The position numbers and the translations under genes were made by a program. Under the pieces are notes generated by a model that was not told where the DNA came from, ran no database searches, and saw only the letters and a list, made by a program, of their open reading frames with translations. Positions 12,226 to 25,666 of a DNA stretch of 64,000 bases are shown here, piece after piece. The DNA is from Corbicula japonica. Its lineage: Eukaryota > Mollusca > Bivalvia > Venerida > Cyrenidae. The stretch covers positions 1,984,001 to 2,048,000 of the forward strand of contig JAZAYU010000079.1 of the NCBI GenBank assembly GCA_038501625.1, read 5' to 3'. Within the stretch, counting starts at the first letter, position 1. Each line of letters starts with the position of its first letter.

Positions 12226-14743
12226 GTAAAAGCCACACTTAGAAAACACAGTCTCCCCACACAGCCAAAAACTTTAAAGGAAAAGAGAGCACGGGTTTAT
12301 AAAATAATTGATTTCAAATCAGACATTTAAAACTGGAGATTAAAACCATATTTTAGGGTGCACTGAACTCACTCTTGCCGCAATGGGTACTCACATGAAC
12401 AAACAAGTACAAGTATACCCATGAGACTCATTCGCGTTGTTCCTTTACACAGCTTCTTGCCAAAGAGTTACCAACACATTTACAATAACATATTTTTAGG
12501 ATATTTTATTACAAAAGGTTTTCTGAAATGTATATAAATTAAGAAAACCTGAACTTCCTTCATACACTGGCTAGCATCATAAAGCCGGACCATGATATGA
12601 TACCAACTTTGATGAAGCAACAAAAAGTTAAACTACACCACCTGGCTGTACGAATGAGAAACCAAATACAAGTTATTACAAATTAGGCAAATTTAGGTTG
12701 ATTTCAAGTCACGTAGGCAATGTGTTTATATACAAATCTGGCTCAATACATCTAAAAATTGATTCACAAAGAGCATATTTTAAACACGAGGAGGCAGATG
12801 TGTATGGCAAAATTTGCCACATTATAAAATAACACTTTTTCTATATTTCGTTAAGTTGGCTATGTGGAGAGGTTATGAGTCAGACTTTCCCGGTGCACCC
12901 TTTTATTTATATGATCTATCTTAACATAAATGCTTAGTTTTGTCGTAACACTCCTAGGAAATTCGTTTACAAATCCGTGCTTTTTTCCTGTGTTATGTTT
13001 ATGTCTTTTTCTTCTAGACAAATCTATTGATTTATCCGGAAGATTTTGAAAGCACGTCTGGGAAAGCTTTGTCCGCTTTTTTCTTAAAAGTCCAATCCGT
13101 CGAAATGCCATCAAAACTATTGGCCATATTTTCTGTTTGATTTGACTTTATTTCCAGATATCGGTAAAGGTTATGTCAGTTTTGTTAGAGCACTTTCCTG
13201 TTAAAATATAAATTAATATAGTGCCCTCAACGATACATTTGTACATCATAATTTAAAATAGTTGAATATAACTTCGGCTTTATTGCATATTCCATGCCGT
13301 ATATCGGCCGCAAATAACCTAGATGCCAAATGTTCATGCCACGAATTGCGTTTTCTTTGAATATCAAGCCATATGAAAAAATGTAGCAATTTATGTACTG
13401 GTAACATAGTGTATATTCGAGATATGAAAATGTTCAGACGACGAGCAAATGAGAGAAATTGCATTGAAAACCTTCGCTCGGTGAAACACACTGATTTAAA
13501 TTGTATTTCAGGATTACATCGGCTGAAACAAAGACAAATATACTTGATTGTAATTTTTCAAGAGCACATTAATACCTATCGCTAAAGAATAAATTTACTT
13601 CTGCCCATTGTCATACGTCTGGGCGGAGATATTTTATCTGTGACCTTACACAATTTTTTTACGGAAAAAAGCCAGAGATGTGTCCACATTGTATCGATGC
13701 CCCGTCTGGGTCATAAACATTGTAAAATCAGTCCTTCTTCGTATAACTTTTTTGTTAAAATAAAAAGGACGGAAGAAAGCATATTGTTTGGAGTTGGTTA
13801 ATTCTTAAATTAATTCTTTACTGCCGTTATAACATGCAACGTAATGGATAGCATAACCTAGATTTGGCACGTATACAATATACATGTAAATCTGCGTATC
13901 ACGAAGAATGTCAAATAGCAAAATTTAAAAAGGCAGAAGGTCTACCCTTCGGTTGATTTAACAATTTGCAAAGTTTGCATTTGCTACATATTGAAACCAT
14001 TGAAACCGGGTTGGACTTTTAAAACAAAACAAAGTTAAGCATGTATATATCAGGAACAGCCACACTCAAACAGTGTCTACCCACATAGCCATAAATTCTT
14101 CTTTTCAAGAAACGTAAGTGCCGTGAGACATTTACATTGATATAAATGCGTGTTCCATCCTCAAGTCCAGATTCCATTCCAAGTTGTTTGTTGCTGGGAT
14201 AATTTTCGAAATAATATTTCCTTTGAGATTGCAAATGTCGATGTTAAATATTTTTATGGTGTATAGTTTGTAACTGAATAGCCTTTTTTTAGTATTTATC
14301 TGTTTTTCCCATGCATGTCGATCTAGAAATATGAATTGATATAGGGAAATGTTATTGAAACATGACAGTAAACTGAAGCCAGAAAAACGAGCTAAATCTG
14401 GACTAGTCTATCTGCTTATCTTTGCCAAGAACATTTGCATAACAGGTAGAAATACATGTACACGTGCGTAGTGTCAAAATATTTTATTTGTTGTGCCCAA
14501 AACGCGTCTAATTCGGATGTCTATCGTTTCCCATCTAAATCTTGAAAAGACGTTTATTGTTTAAAGAAACGCAATAACGGCTTTCACTGTCTAGTAAAAG
14601 TAATACATGGAATAACTGATTGCTGCAGATGCTCACTGGTTTAAAAGGTCAATAAATTGATACTTTTGACTGTGTTAACAATGTCGAGAAGAAATGTTCA
14701 TTTCAGCAGATAGTCTCCCCATGCAAATAAGTCGGTACTGTTA
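12226..14743. other. AT-rich spacer
   Basis: 12320-12430 and 14035-14095 hold faint traces of the family R tail. Frames at 12860-13114 (minus) and 13246-13585 (both strands) show no known domain and are not called. Confidence 0.4.
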
Positions 14744-15098
14744 AGGTCCATTTATATAGAGCGCGAACGCGAACACGAACTCGAACGGAACTTTTGAGCA
14801 GTTTGCCATTCACATGGTGCACGCGGAAAACCTATTATAATAAGTTATTTATGGGAACGGTCAGGCGAACACATTTCTATTTGTGGAAACGATGCCAGGG
14901 GATGTACTTGCCGATTGGTTGATAGCAAAAAAGCCGCGCGACTTTCTGAAAAAGAAAATCGCTTTGGGGAAATCAAGGCGGTCGTTCGCGCGAACAAAAC
15001 TTTGTTCGCGTTCGTGTTCGCACTCTATTTGAACGGTTACTCTACAAGTAACTAAACTTGTCCAGGCGTTCGCGTTCGCGCTCTGTATAAACAGACCT
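14744..15098. mobile_element. Harbinger-like MITE
   Basis: Inverted ends AGGTCCATTTATATAGAGCG and, in reverse, AGGTCTGTTTATACAGAGCG. The inversion continues through CGAACGCGAAC for about 30 bp. A TTA direct repeat lies on both sides, the duplication typical of PIF/Harbinger. 355 bp, CpG-rich inside, no transposase. Confidence 0.8.
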
Positions 15099-17817
15099 TT
15101 ATCAGTAAATAATCGGTTTCCGTGTCTCATAATTGCGATCAGGGTTATCCGCGCAATATTTCATTAGGGGTTGTCCTTGCTAGCTAAGTCAGTAAAGGTG
15201 TAAGACCTGTAAATAGACTTCCCTATATAAACTGTAGTAAACATGACATGTTTCAAAAGGCTGGCAATCATAGCTGGTACCATTTTAATAAGGGCTAACT
15301 TACATGCTTTTAAAGCTAATTGTTTCTACTGTCCATTTCCAGCAAGAAAAGTAGGGGTCATGTATCAATTAACAGAGATTTGACACCTTGAAACCGGTGG
15401 TCTGTTTTTTTCACTTCTGTGTGAACTTCAAAACTGTTTTACATATGCCGTCCTAAAACCAGGGCCTTTTTTCATATACTGCATTTCCAAACATAAATTT
15501 GCTATCAGTGTGTCAGTAAAAGCATCTCATTTACTTAACATGTTCCTTTCAGGCCATACTAGCCATTTTATGGCCCCAAAAGGCAAAAAAATTGGGACTA
15601 TTTAGTGTCAGCCATTGTCTGACTAGCCCGAGTAGGAACATCCGCTGGACTATTTACAAGTAATTAGCCTAAAGAGCTCAACGTTATGCGATGTCGCTGT
15701 ACGGGTTAGATTACCAATGTGGGTTTATCACCAGAGTTTTATGATTTATACGAATGGTAAACGATTTAATAAAACATTGCTCGAAAATATTTTGAAATGT
15801 TCTATTTTACAAGATGCTTATGGATATTTAGAACGTTTTAAAATAGTTTAAAAAGATAAAGATACACTTACACAATATTATCCCTCAATGATGGGCCATG
15901 AGGCTGTTTATATTTAATTAAGGATTGTCCCAATCATTTTCCCCTTCAAACGCCACATTTCTTAAACGCACTGTATTACAATTATGATACCGGAAACCAT
16001 CCAATAGTTGCTAGTGGAATGTAAGGAACTGTGTGTTGTATTCTGCCGTTTTGTCAGCGTTAATACGTTACTTTCTCCTACCTTTTCCACAAGAGCACAA
16101 ACTCACAAAAATATACATCTTTGCAATGTGCGATATTAGAACGGTCCGTGTTTTGATTGACATTCTAATTCTAACCAACACTTTCTGGGTTGATACTAAT
16201 TCTTATGTTTTCTTAATATAATTGCATAAGGAAAAAACTGATTCCGGACAATTTGATTTATGTGTCAAAAAGTCTACCGATATACCAAGGCTGAAGGTTT
16301 TAAAGCTGAGATTGGAAACCAGTCTGAGACCAGTCGCCATTTCAGCCAATCAGATGCTTGAGAATTGAGACTGGTTTCCATGCTCAGTTTTATAACCTTT
16401 GGCACAAGGCTCTCTTACTGTCAGTTACGTTGGAAGTTATCTGAGGACTTGCGCAAATTGTCACCGCCTTATCTGAATTCGTTTCTCAGATTGGTTTGCA
16501 ATGTAATATGTCTTTACCTAGCGGAGTAATTCTTGGCTAACACAAATCCTAGTCGATAAAATGTATATTATTCCAAACTAAAAAAGAAATTTAAAAAGAG
16601 AACTTGGTGTAATAGGAAACGATTCGCATACGAAAGACACATCTGACCGAAGTAGACGAGAGAGGGAGAATTAATTTATAAGATTACTAAGTAGAAAAAA
16701 ATAAATCACCAAACAAAACGGAATTGCCGCCTTGGTATGATAAATGGCAAAACTAAATATCTTGTTTTTAAAACAATACTACATTCCTTTTTTAATGGTG
16801 GACAATATGAGAAAAATATTTAGTTGCAAAATGACATAGCTTATCTCTGTAATTTTCAAATGATGAAGGCTCTGTTCGAAAATCCACTTGAAACGTCGCA
16901 GCGCCTTGCAGTGTTACCAACTGCTCTAATCAGGACAACCCAAGCAATTTGCGCGGATAAATCTAACTAAAGCTATCACTGAAGGTGATTTATACCCCCG
17001 CAATACTGCTTTGTCAGAGTATACAGAAAAGATGTTTGCATCTTTCATGGGTGAAAGCTGAAAAAAACTGAAATCCTGAAAATTTGCTGGGTGTCGGGAC
17101 AAGGGGGTCCAAGCCCCCCCGAAGCTTCTGGAAGATAGCAATTTATATACCATTGGGAAGCCATTTCTTAAGTGCATTTGAGCTTTTTTGAAACACAAAA
17201 TTAAGACATCTGGAGGCATGGGTTTATCATTTATTGTCATTTATCTTAATCAAATATGCCTCTCAATTCAGTGAAAATTCTCCATAACCAATTTTAGAAC
17301 TTCATGAATATTTTCAATAATTATGAAATTGACGGTAGTTGTTTATTTCTGCTGTTGTTTTCGTTGTTGTTTTTTTAATAATAAATAACTCCAAAGTATG
17401 TACATAATTTTTACGCGTTTTAGTTTCCAAAGTAAATCATTTGAAGGCATATTCTGATGTAGACCTTCTTTCATTTTGTGTATTCCGAGATTTTTTTTCG
17501 CGGCATAACAATTTAAGAAAACCATTTCCGCCTACCGATACAAGGCCATTTCAGTTGCATGATAATTACATACGTATTACTCACTAAGCTGTCTCTGCGT
17601 AAGAAAAAAAACAATCGAGCATCTTCTGACTATTTTTTACAATCTGTTGATACGCAAACAGCTACACGACCTTCACCCGCGCACATGTTGTTATTCTTCC
17701 GAGAGGAATAAGAATAATGACGTAATTTGGTGAGCTAATGCTAACGCCACGTGCGTGTAAAGCAAAAGTTGTGTTTAAAAATAGCGACTTGTGTTTCACC
17801 GGATGTAAACACAACTG
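15099..17817. other. Spacer with MITE fragments
   Basis: A SINE head trace lies at 15160-15205. CAGGGCCTTTTTTCATATAC at 15468 is a possible relative of the MITE at 56450. The palindromic MITE at 16279 is listed separately. The C-rich stretch at 17095-17125 (GGGGGTCCAAGCCCCCCCG) looks repeat-derived. No gene seen. Confidence 0.4.
16279..16410. repeat. Palindromic MITE copy (family P)
   Basis: Arms GAGATTGGAAACCAGTCT and GAGACTGGTTTCCATGCTC, core CGCCATTTCAGCCAATCAG. It is a short foldback element with no coding capacity. The CCAAT motif of the core is kept here and at 38.1 kb, and one base is changed at 37.4 kb. Confidence 0.8.
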
Positions 17818-19300
17818 TAAAAGTAGTTGGCGTCACAAGGTTTTGTTGAATCGTGCTCCCCTTCTAAAAAATAACTGATCCAAATGCAAATAAAAAATTG
17901 TCATGCAAATCTACTCACGAACGTATGTTAAAAGTTTAAAAACTGGAGAAGTAGTTTGCGTCATAAGATTTTGTCAAATAATGCTCCCCTCCAACAAATA
18001 ATGGACTGATCCATACAAAATATGTCACTTACATGCGCACTTCATGCAGAACATATGATTTCAGTTTCAAGTCGATATCTTGAAAACTGTAGAAGTTTGC
18101 ATAACACGATTGTATTAAATCATGTCCCCTGCAAAAAATAATGGACTGATCCACACGAAAAAATATGTCACGCACATCTATACTTCATGCCGAACATATG
18201 TTTAAAGTTACAAGTCAATATCTTAAAAACTGTAGAAGTAGTTCGTGTCACAAGATTTTGTTGAATCATGCTCCCCTGCTAAAAAATAATGGACTGATCC
18301 ACATGAAACAAAGTATGTCATGCAAATCCACTCACAAATGTATGTTTAAAGTTTGAAAACTGGATAAGTAGTTTGCGTCATAAGATTTTAAATAAAAGAT
18401 TTTGTTAAATAATGCTCCCCTCCAAAAAAATAATGGACTGATCCACAAAAAATATGTCGCTTACATGCGCACTTCATGAAGAACATACAATTTTAGTTTA
18501 AAGTCGATATCCTGAAAACTGTAGAAGTTTGCATAACACGATTTAGTTAAATCATGTCCCCTGCAAAAAATAATGGGCTGATCCACACGAAAAATATGTC
18601 ACGCACATCTACACTTCATGCTGAACACATGTATAAAGTTTCAAGTCAATATCTTAAAAACTGTAGAAGTAGTTCGTGTCACAAGATTTTGTTGAATCGT
18701 GCTCCCCTCAGAAAAATAATGGACTGATCCATTTGAGAAAAAAATAATTTGTGCAAATGTACTCACGAACATATGTTTAACGTTTCAAGTCGATATCTTG
18801 AAAACTGTTGACGTAGTAAGTGTAGAAGTTTGCATAACACGATTTTGTTAAATCATGTCCCCTGCAAAAAATAATGGAGTGATCCACACGAAAAATATGT
18901 CACGCACATCTACACTTCATGCCGAACATTTGTATCAAGTTTCAAGTCAATATCTTAAAAACTGTAGAAGTAGTTCGCGTCACAAGATTTTAAAGTTTGC
19001 ATAACACGATTTTGTTAAATCATGTCCCCTGCAAAAAATGGACTGATCCACACGAAAAATATGTCACGCACATCAACACTTCATGCCAAACATATGTATC
19101 AAGTTTCAAGTCAATATCTTAAAAACTGTAGAAGTAGTTCGCGTCACAAGATTTTGTTAAATCGTGCTCCCCTCTAAAAAAATAATGGACTGATCCACAA
19201 GAGAAAAAATTAGTTCGCGCAAATGTACTCACGAACATATGTTTAAAGTTTCAAGTCGATATCTCGAAAACTGTTGACGTAGTAAGTGCCACAGACTGAC
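17818..19300 (+). repeat. Satellite array, ~145-bp units
   Basis: About ten units anchored by AATAATGGACTGATCCAC. Each also has TGCTCCCCT or ATGTCCCCTGC, an AAGTTTCAAGTCAATATCTT segment and AAAACTGTAGAAGTAG. Two unit types (TGCTCCCCT versus CATGTCCCCTGC) tend to alternate. The array ends in GACTGACCGCCCATCAACCG and GCGGGGGTATAATAA. Confidence 0.9.
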
Positions 19301-19407
19301 CGCCCATCAACCGGATGATGACTACTATATACCCCAAACTAAAGTTAGCGGGGGTATAATAAACGTGACCGTCATTATATGATACCAGTAACAGAGTAAC
19401 ATCGGTG

Positions 19408-19775
19408 ATAAAATAGATGCAAATGGAACTTTTATAGCCACCGAACGCGAAAATTCAATAAAGCCTGCTCATGTGCAGTCATTGAAATGCATATTACTGC
19501 CCTCGCCACCTAGCCCCGGATTCAGCGCAACTTAATATTCACACAGTACAAGTTTGATCCATCCCAGTATGCTATTCATATGGCAGTGAACATGGAACCT
19601 GTATTTCGGTATTTAACATGAACACTTTTCGAAGATCAGCGGCGTTTAGACCTCAGATGAGAGAATGGCATTGCCCTAAACGAGAAAACAATAGGCGGAA
19701 CTAAACAGTATAAATTTTTACAGGGTGTCTCAAGATATCAATCCTGCTTTTTATTCAAATTTATCTGAACAATTA
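19408..19775 (+). repeat. Dispersed repeat family B
   Basis: It runs from GATGCAAATGGAACTTTT to about 19775 with CCCGGATTCAGCGCAACTTA and GAGAAAACAATAGGCGGAAC. It follows the satellite array directly. Confidence 0.75.
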
Positions 19776-19984
19776 TATCATATCTTGAAATGTCGGGAAA
19801 TAAAGTGGTTAAACCAAACAGAAAATACACACAAGAGTTCTGATGCAATTTCGATGATTGAACTATCAATAACTATCAAGAACTAAAGCGGACAAAATTG
19901 ACAATGTCTTGCTTTCAAAACGTCAGGGAAAATCAATAGGTTCATCTAGAAGAAAAAAGATAAAAAGACATAAACAAAACACCA

Positions 19985-20455
19985 ATAAATGAAAAGGGAA
20001 CTTTAAATGCCAGCGAACAAGAAAAATTTGAAAATATTGCAGGCTCGGTTTTATTGAGCCTATTCATGAACAGTAATTTAAATGCATATCCGTGCACACG
20101 TGACCTAGCCCCGGGTAGAACGCAACTCAAATCGGTGCTATCCGATTAACCCTTTTGGGGGTTGTCCCGGCTAGCTCAGTCGGTGTGACGGTGTTGGCTC
20201 GCTCTCCACTACAAACAATATCATTTAATATTAGCACCAATAAACAGTACAATGTAGAACCATTCTATACGATGCTGTTCATATGGCGGTGAACATGGAG
20301 CCTTCAGTGCGGTCTTTTGAGATTATCACTATTCCATGTTCAGCGGGGTATGGTCCTCAGATAAAACAATAGGTTTGCCCTAAACGAGGAAACAATGGAC
20401 GTAAGTAAACAGAATAGAATTTAAACAGAGGATCTGGTAATATAAATCCTACATT
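19985..20455 (+). repeat. Dispersed repeat family B with nested SINE fragment
   Basis: The family B copy is interrupted at about 20135-20225 by a family S SINE head (GGGGGTTGTCCCGGCTAGCTC). Family B then resumes with ACCAATAAACAGTACAATG. Confidence 0.75.
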
Positions 20456-23400
20456 TCACAGAAAACGTCAAAGACAAATTTTAAATTAAGGCAATATAAC
20501 AATGAAATAATTGCAATTGAGACGTTTAGGGCCACCACATTTCACAATTCGAATTAAGAAACAAACGTTAGTTTACTGATCTTCCAATGTAATGTTTTGA
20601 AGATAAAACGTCTGATCTCCTGTACAATAGCCATATAAACATTTATCTTGAAGCGATAAATGGAAATTAGTCCGTCTCGAAAATCTGTAAGCTCAAAATG
20701 CAAACTGTTGCAAGCGTTTCTTTTTTCTAAAGCAGCAGACATAACAATACAACAACGTCAAACAGACTTTAGATACAACCATATAATATTGATTTCAGTT
20801 TCATCTCATTGTATCCAACATCGAAATCTTGCAAATGTGTTGTTGTTGTTGTTGTTTTCTGACACAATGTTTGTCCGAAATGTTATTAAGAAAACAAAAT
20901 TGCTCTGTCCTAAATACAAAGAATAATGAGAAGGGGAGTCTAAAAAAGGGATAAAGTGACATAAGAATAATTTAAAAAACGGAGACATTCCAAGCAATTT
21001 TACCCTGGGACTTGAAACAATGTTCTTAAGAATAGAAGACTTACAATTGTCTCTCCACAAATGAGCTCAATAACAAATATGTAAACTCCAAACTACCGTT
21101 CAGTTTTACAATGGTGCATACAATACAAACACATTAAACAAAAGTAGCTGCACATTCAGAACACATGTAGATAATTCCGTTTGATCACGGTGGCAGTAAA
21201 AAAAAATACTCTCATAGTGTTATGCCTTAGATTACTTCATAAAATTATTCAGCTTTTGCCAACACCATTGTGATGTAGAATCTCCCCTCGTGAATTAACT
21301 TAAGACATTTTCTTTCAGTTTATAAGAAAACTTGTAAAAACACTGGTTGAGAAATATTGGTCTTCGTTTGGGTATAGGCGGTAATATTTAGAAAAGAAAC
21401 AACTCGTTGGTCGAATTAACTAACATCTTTAATGTTAACATGTTGTATCTTGGAACTAGAAGGCTGTTTCTGTTGTGGAATGATATTTTATTTCAATCTA
21501 ATAGAAAACTTCTTTTTTTTCGAGATGGTTCCCCAGACACCCACTGTAGTTAAGTTTTACATACTTGTCTGTAAAGTGTAGTTAATACATCTAACAAGTT
21601 GTTCGTCTTGATGTCAGGATTATTTATTGAACATTTATTTTTTATCCAGTAAGGAGAACATCTCTTTTTTTATCCAGTAAGGAGCGAGACCATTTTCTGG
21701 AAATTTCGACTGAATTATGGAAATATGTAAAAACAATTCTTGAGTGCTGCTAGGTGATGCTGTAATTGTTTTCAAACAACGTATCGCAGCACATTTTCCA
21801 TCATCAGTATTTCCTAACACAAAACAAAAAGAATTTATAATTTTATCCAACATTGCGAAAGTGTTTTTTATAAATAATAGTTATTTATGACTGAAATCAA
21901 ACAGGGTCATAACTGTAGTAAAAATGGTTGCATGAACATATTGTTCCATTAACAATCTTATACATGTCCTTCCCGATTATCTCTGAAAACGATGGAAAGG
22001 GAACTTTGAAAGCCACCTAAAACGACAAATATTTAAATAATGCAAGCTCGGTTTGATTGAGCCTGTTCCTGGGCAGTTAAAGAAATGCGTATTACTGCCC
22101 ACGCCGCCTAGCCTCGGATTGAGCGCAACTCAAACGATAGCTTGCACATGGCGGTGAACCAGGTAACTTTTAATGCGGGTATTTTCGTTCCCATTCCATT
22201 CCATGTTCAGCGGCATTTGGTCACCAGATAAAAGAATAGGTTCGTCCTAAACGAGAAAACAACGGGCGGAACTTTAGAATAGAATTTGTACAGGGGATCT
22301 GTGAATATCAATCCTACATACTACAGACAACGCCAAACGAAAAAAAAATGCCACAAAAATCACGAATTATATAATTGGGGTGATTGAACAATATTCATAT
22401 CAAGCTTGACAGAAATCTTCCAGATAACATATTATAATGAGTTTATTCTTAACAATTTAATTAATGAAATTAACAAAAGGCCTTTTATAGACAATCGACA
22501 CTTTCTGCTTGGTAAAATGGCGGCAGGAATTAATCTTTTCTTTACAACCGTTTTATACAACTTTCCTTATCATCTATCATCTGTGCAAGTTGATAAGAAA
22601 TCCTTAAGATTCAATTTTTATTGAGTTACGAGATCCTTAGAAAATAATTTTAGAAAAAAGAATAATAAATATTTTTGCTCGGCCTCCATATGTTGTGTCC
22701 AGTGATTGTGTGTTCCCCTATCTTTTCTTACATTGACTAAATAGTGTTTGAAACAAAAAGTTAATATGCTGATTTAAACAAATAAACCAATTTCAAGCTT
22801 ATAGTTAACCTCTTTTTTAACGTTTTTCTTTCGATGCAACGGTAGTCATTTGCTTCATAATATTCGAAAACTGACTAGTGCATCTGCTGCTAGTCTTTCG
22901 TTAAGGGAAATACTGTATAATTGTTTGACAGTATTGATAACTGAAATCTTTTTAAACTAGTTTCTATAAATAAAGCGGACCAACGTCTAGTGAACATTAA
23001 GCCTAGATTAGAATTATTTAGTTTGAGTGCTGCTAGGTGAAGCTGTATTTCTTTTCAAATATTGTATTGCAGGACATATTCCTTTTAAAGTAGTATCCGA
23101 CTTCAATAAAAGTAATTCTATGCATGACCATGACCTTAAGGTTCACCAATAACAAAGTTTTTTCTGGAACAACGACTAAAAATAAATTTGCATTAAAAAG
23201 ATTCTAAAGGAGTACCCACTTACAGAGATACATACCTCCCCACTAAAACCAGTAATACCGCATATAAAAGCTAAATGTCAGAAATTTTCTAGTTTGACTT
23301 TGAAGTCGTATTTTCGTAATTCCTTCTCCAGCATTTTTCTTTCTGAATCATTAATGTGAGGAACCATTTGAGGATAAGTATTGCAACTAAAGTCTTAAAT

Positions 23401-24399
23401 AGGGACAAGAAATGTAGATTCCGAAAACAGGCTAAACTTTCAACAATGAAATTTAGGAAAACCCTAATTGTAGATTTTAGTGAATAACGGTACTTATTTC
23501 GAAATTTATTTATATTTTAACGCTTAGTTTGGTTGCTGTTGTTATCAATCATGTACAATATATAATATTTCAAAAATCTTCTGAATGTGGCCATTACTGA
23601 TTTGCATATCTCAATTTTTTTCTGAAATAATATTCTGACGGAATTTTTAACTGTGCACGGGGAATACACATGGTTAAGTGTTAAATATTTTATGTGTTTA
23701 CTATTTAATGCAAAAGTCCCGATGAATAAATGAAAAGTATTGTTTACAACTAACAAAAGCATTTACAATCGAACAAAGTTTGTTTTCTGGTTAAGTGTTT
23801 AATTAACACACATACAATGTATATCAAAATAAGTTTTAAATCGCATCAGTATATATAAACATCCGTCGAAATGATATTTTGTGCACATTTCAAATGTTTT
23901 TATCCGTATTTATCTGTTCATAAAGTGTTCTAGATTTAAGAAGGTCGATGTCTTTATCCGTCAATGATGCTTATGTCTGGTCCGATTATGTTTGCCGAAC
24001 GAAGATTGATTAATCTCATCGAGAAATTATCATTCTTCAATAGTATAAGAAATGGCAGTCGATGATAATACGATTCGTTATGTGTTGACACTTTGTCTAT
24101 TTTGATCTGGTCTAATACTTGGAGAAGACAAACTAAGCTTTTCTGTTCGTGTGACTTGGTTTTGGTGAGTGTGGGGCTTTACGACCCTACGCAATGTTCA
24201 GGCAAGAGTTTGCATACCAGGTTTTTTAAGGATCTCTGTTTTGCATTTGATGTAAGAGTACAAGGGTAGGTAATAAATCAGCAACATCAAGTTATTTGCC
24301 TTTTCATAAATTTGCGACTAAAGGCCTCGTCGATCAACTCTCAGATGAATTAATGAGACCATCTCATCATCCTTGTTTATAGTTGCAAATATTTTGGGT
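20456..24399. other. AT-rich spacer with a repeated short motif
   Basis: GAGTGCTGCTAGGTGATGCT at 21743 recurs in degenerate form at 23027, both followed by similar sequence over ~60 bp. This suggests an old dispersed element. A family B copy sits at 21990. No gene seen. Confidence 0.4.
21990..22400 (+). repeat. Dispersed repeat family B
   Basis: GGAAAGGGAACTTTGAAAGC, CTCGGATTGAGCGCAACTC and GGGGTGATTGAACAATATTC. The short internal deletion around 22130 removes the ACCAATAAACAG part. Confidence 0.75.
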
Positions 24400-24545
24400 T
24401 TGCTCTCCATTCTAACGATTTGTTAAATATTGATAAGAACCATTTCCCAGCTTGGTTCATTAAACTATATCGTAATGAACGTAAGCTTAACAAAACAAAC
24501 AATTCTGAAAAGCAAGTTAACTTTCTTGATCTGAATCTCCCCTAT
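24400..24545 (+). pseudogene. RT-element fragment
   Basis: SNDLLNIDKNHFPAWFIKLY and KLNKTNNSEKQVNFLDLNLP match the YLDD-LDV segment at 3190-3450. The first Asp pair of the active site is altered. The SINE array at 24545 cuts it off. Confidence 0.65.
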
Positions 24546-25345
24546 GTTGTGCAGTGAGGATAACGCTCCCAGGTAGAGAAAATATCGTTTGAAATTCACA
24601 GTAGCGCTATTTGTGCATTGTGAAGGCCGTTAATAATTTTCCCGAACATATAGTCAGTACTGTTTTAAGTAAAATAACCCGTTACCGTTGTCGTGAAGTG
24701 ATGATAACCTTTTATCAGGGCTATCCGATCAACCTTTTTGGGGGTTGGCCCGGTTAGCTCAATTAGCTAGGAATCGCAGGGCTATGCAGTGTCGCCGTGA
24801 CGGTGCGGGTTCTCTCCAAGGTAGAGGCAATATTATTTTAAATTCGCAGAAGCGCTATTTATGCAGTGTGGCGGCCGTAAAAAGTCTCCCCGTACATATA
24901 GTCAGTATTGCTATCAGCAAAAATAACCCGTTACCGATGTCGTGCAGTGATGATTACGTATCTCAGGGCTATCCAATCAACCTTTTAGGGGTTGTTCCGG
25001 TAAGCTCAATTGGTTGCGTCGTCGGAATTGCAGGGCTAGGCGCTGTCGCTGCGACGGTCCGGGTTCGCTCCGAGGTGGAGGCAATATCATTTGAAATTAA
25101 CAATAGCGCTATTTGTGCATTGTGGCGGCCGTAAAAGTCTCCCTGTACATACAGTCAGTACTGTTATCAGCAAAATAACCCATTACCGATGTCGAGCAGT
25201 AATGATACCGTATATCAGGGCTATCCGATCAATCTTTTGGGGGGCTCTCCCGGTTAGCTCAATTTATTGCGTCGTCGAAATTGCAGGGCTAGGCGCTGTC
25301 GAGCGGGTTCGCTCCAAGGTAGAGGCAATATCATTCTCCATTAAT
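24545..25345 (+). repeat. Head-to-tail array of tRNA-derived SINE family S
   Basis: Partial copy from 24545, then heads at about 24738, 24988 and 25243 (period about 250 bp). Each has GGTTAGCTCAATT (box A), GCGGGTTCGCTCC or a variant (box B), GCAATATCATTTGAAATT, GCGCTATTTGTGCATTGTGG and a tail with GGGCTATCCGATCAACC that runs directly into the next head. The short open frames here are by-products. Confidence 0.85.
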
Positions 25346-25666
25346 AATAATTTCTTTTACAAGCTTTCAACATCATATATCAATCAATACAGACAACAGA
25401 TCATCAATACATTAGATTATACAAATAAATATACTCAAAGGGAAACTGAAACTTTTTTGTTAAAACAACACAAAATGACATATTTGGTTTGATATATTGC
25501 AACCTTACAGCATCATTTCTAATGACCTATAACGGTATTTCTAATAATGTCATTGTCAATAACTAAATGTTTGATATAGGAAGATTGTAAGTTTGTCAGG
25601 TATTTTCATTTCCTAAAATTTCCAAAATGTTGCAAAGAACAGCTTGTAAATTTTCATTTTTCTTAT

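Noticed and set aside
12860..13585. Open frames of 70-84 codons on both strands
   Set aside because: No domain, no conservation with other copies in the window and no splice support.
17818..19300. CRISPR-like array
   Set aside because: Units are contiguous ~145-bp repeats without unique spacers, in a eukaryotic genome.
24745..25492. Two plus-strand frames of about 130 codons
   Set aside because: They overlap the tandem SINE array. Similar peptides arise from every SINE copy, including the inverted one at 3.6 kb.
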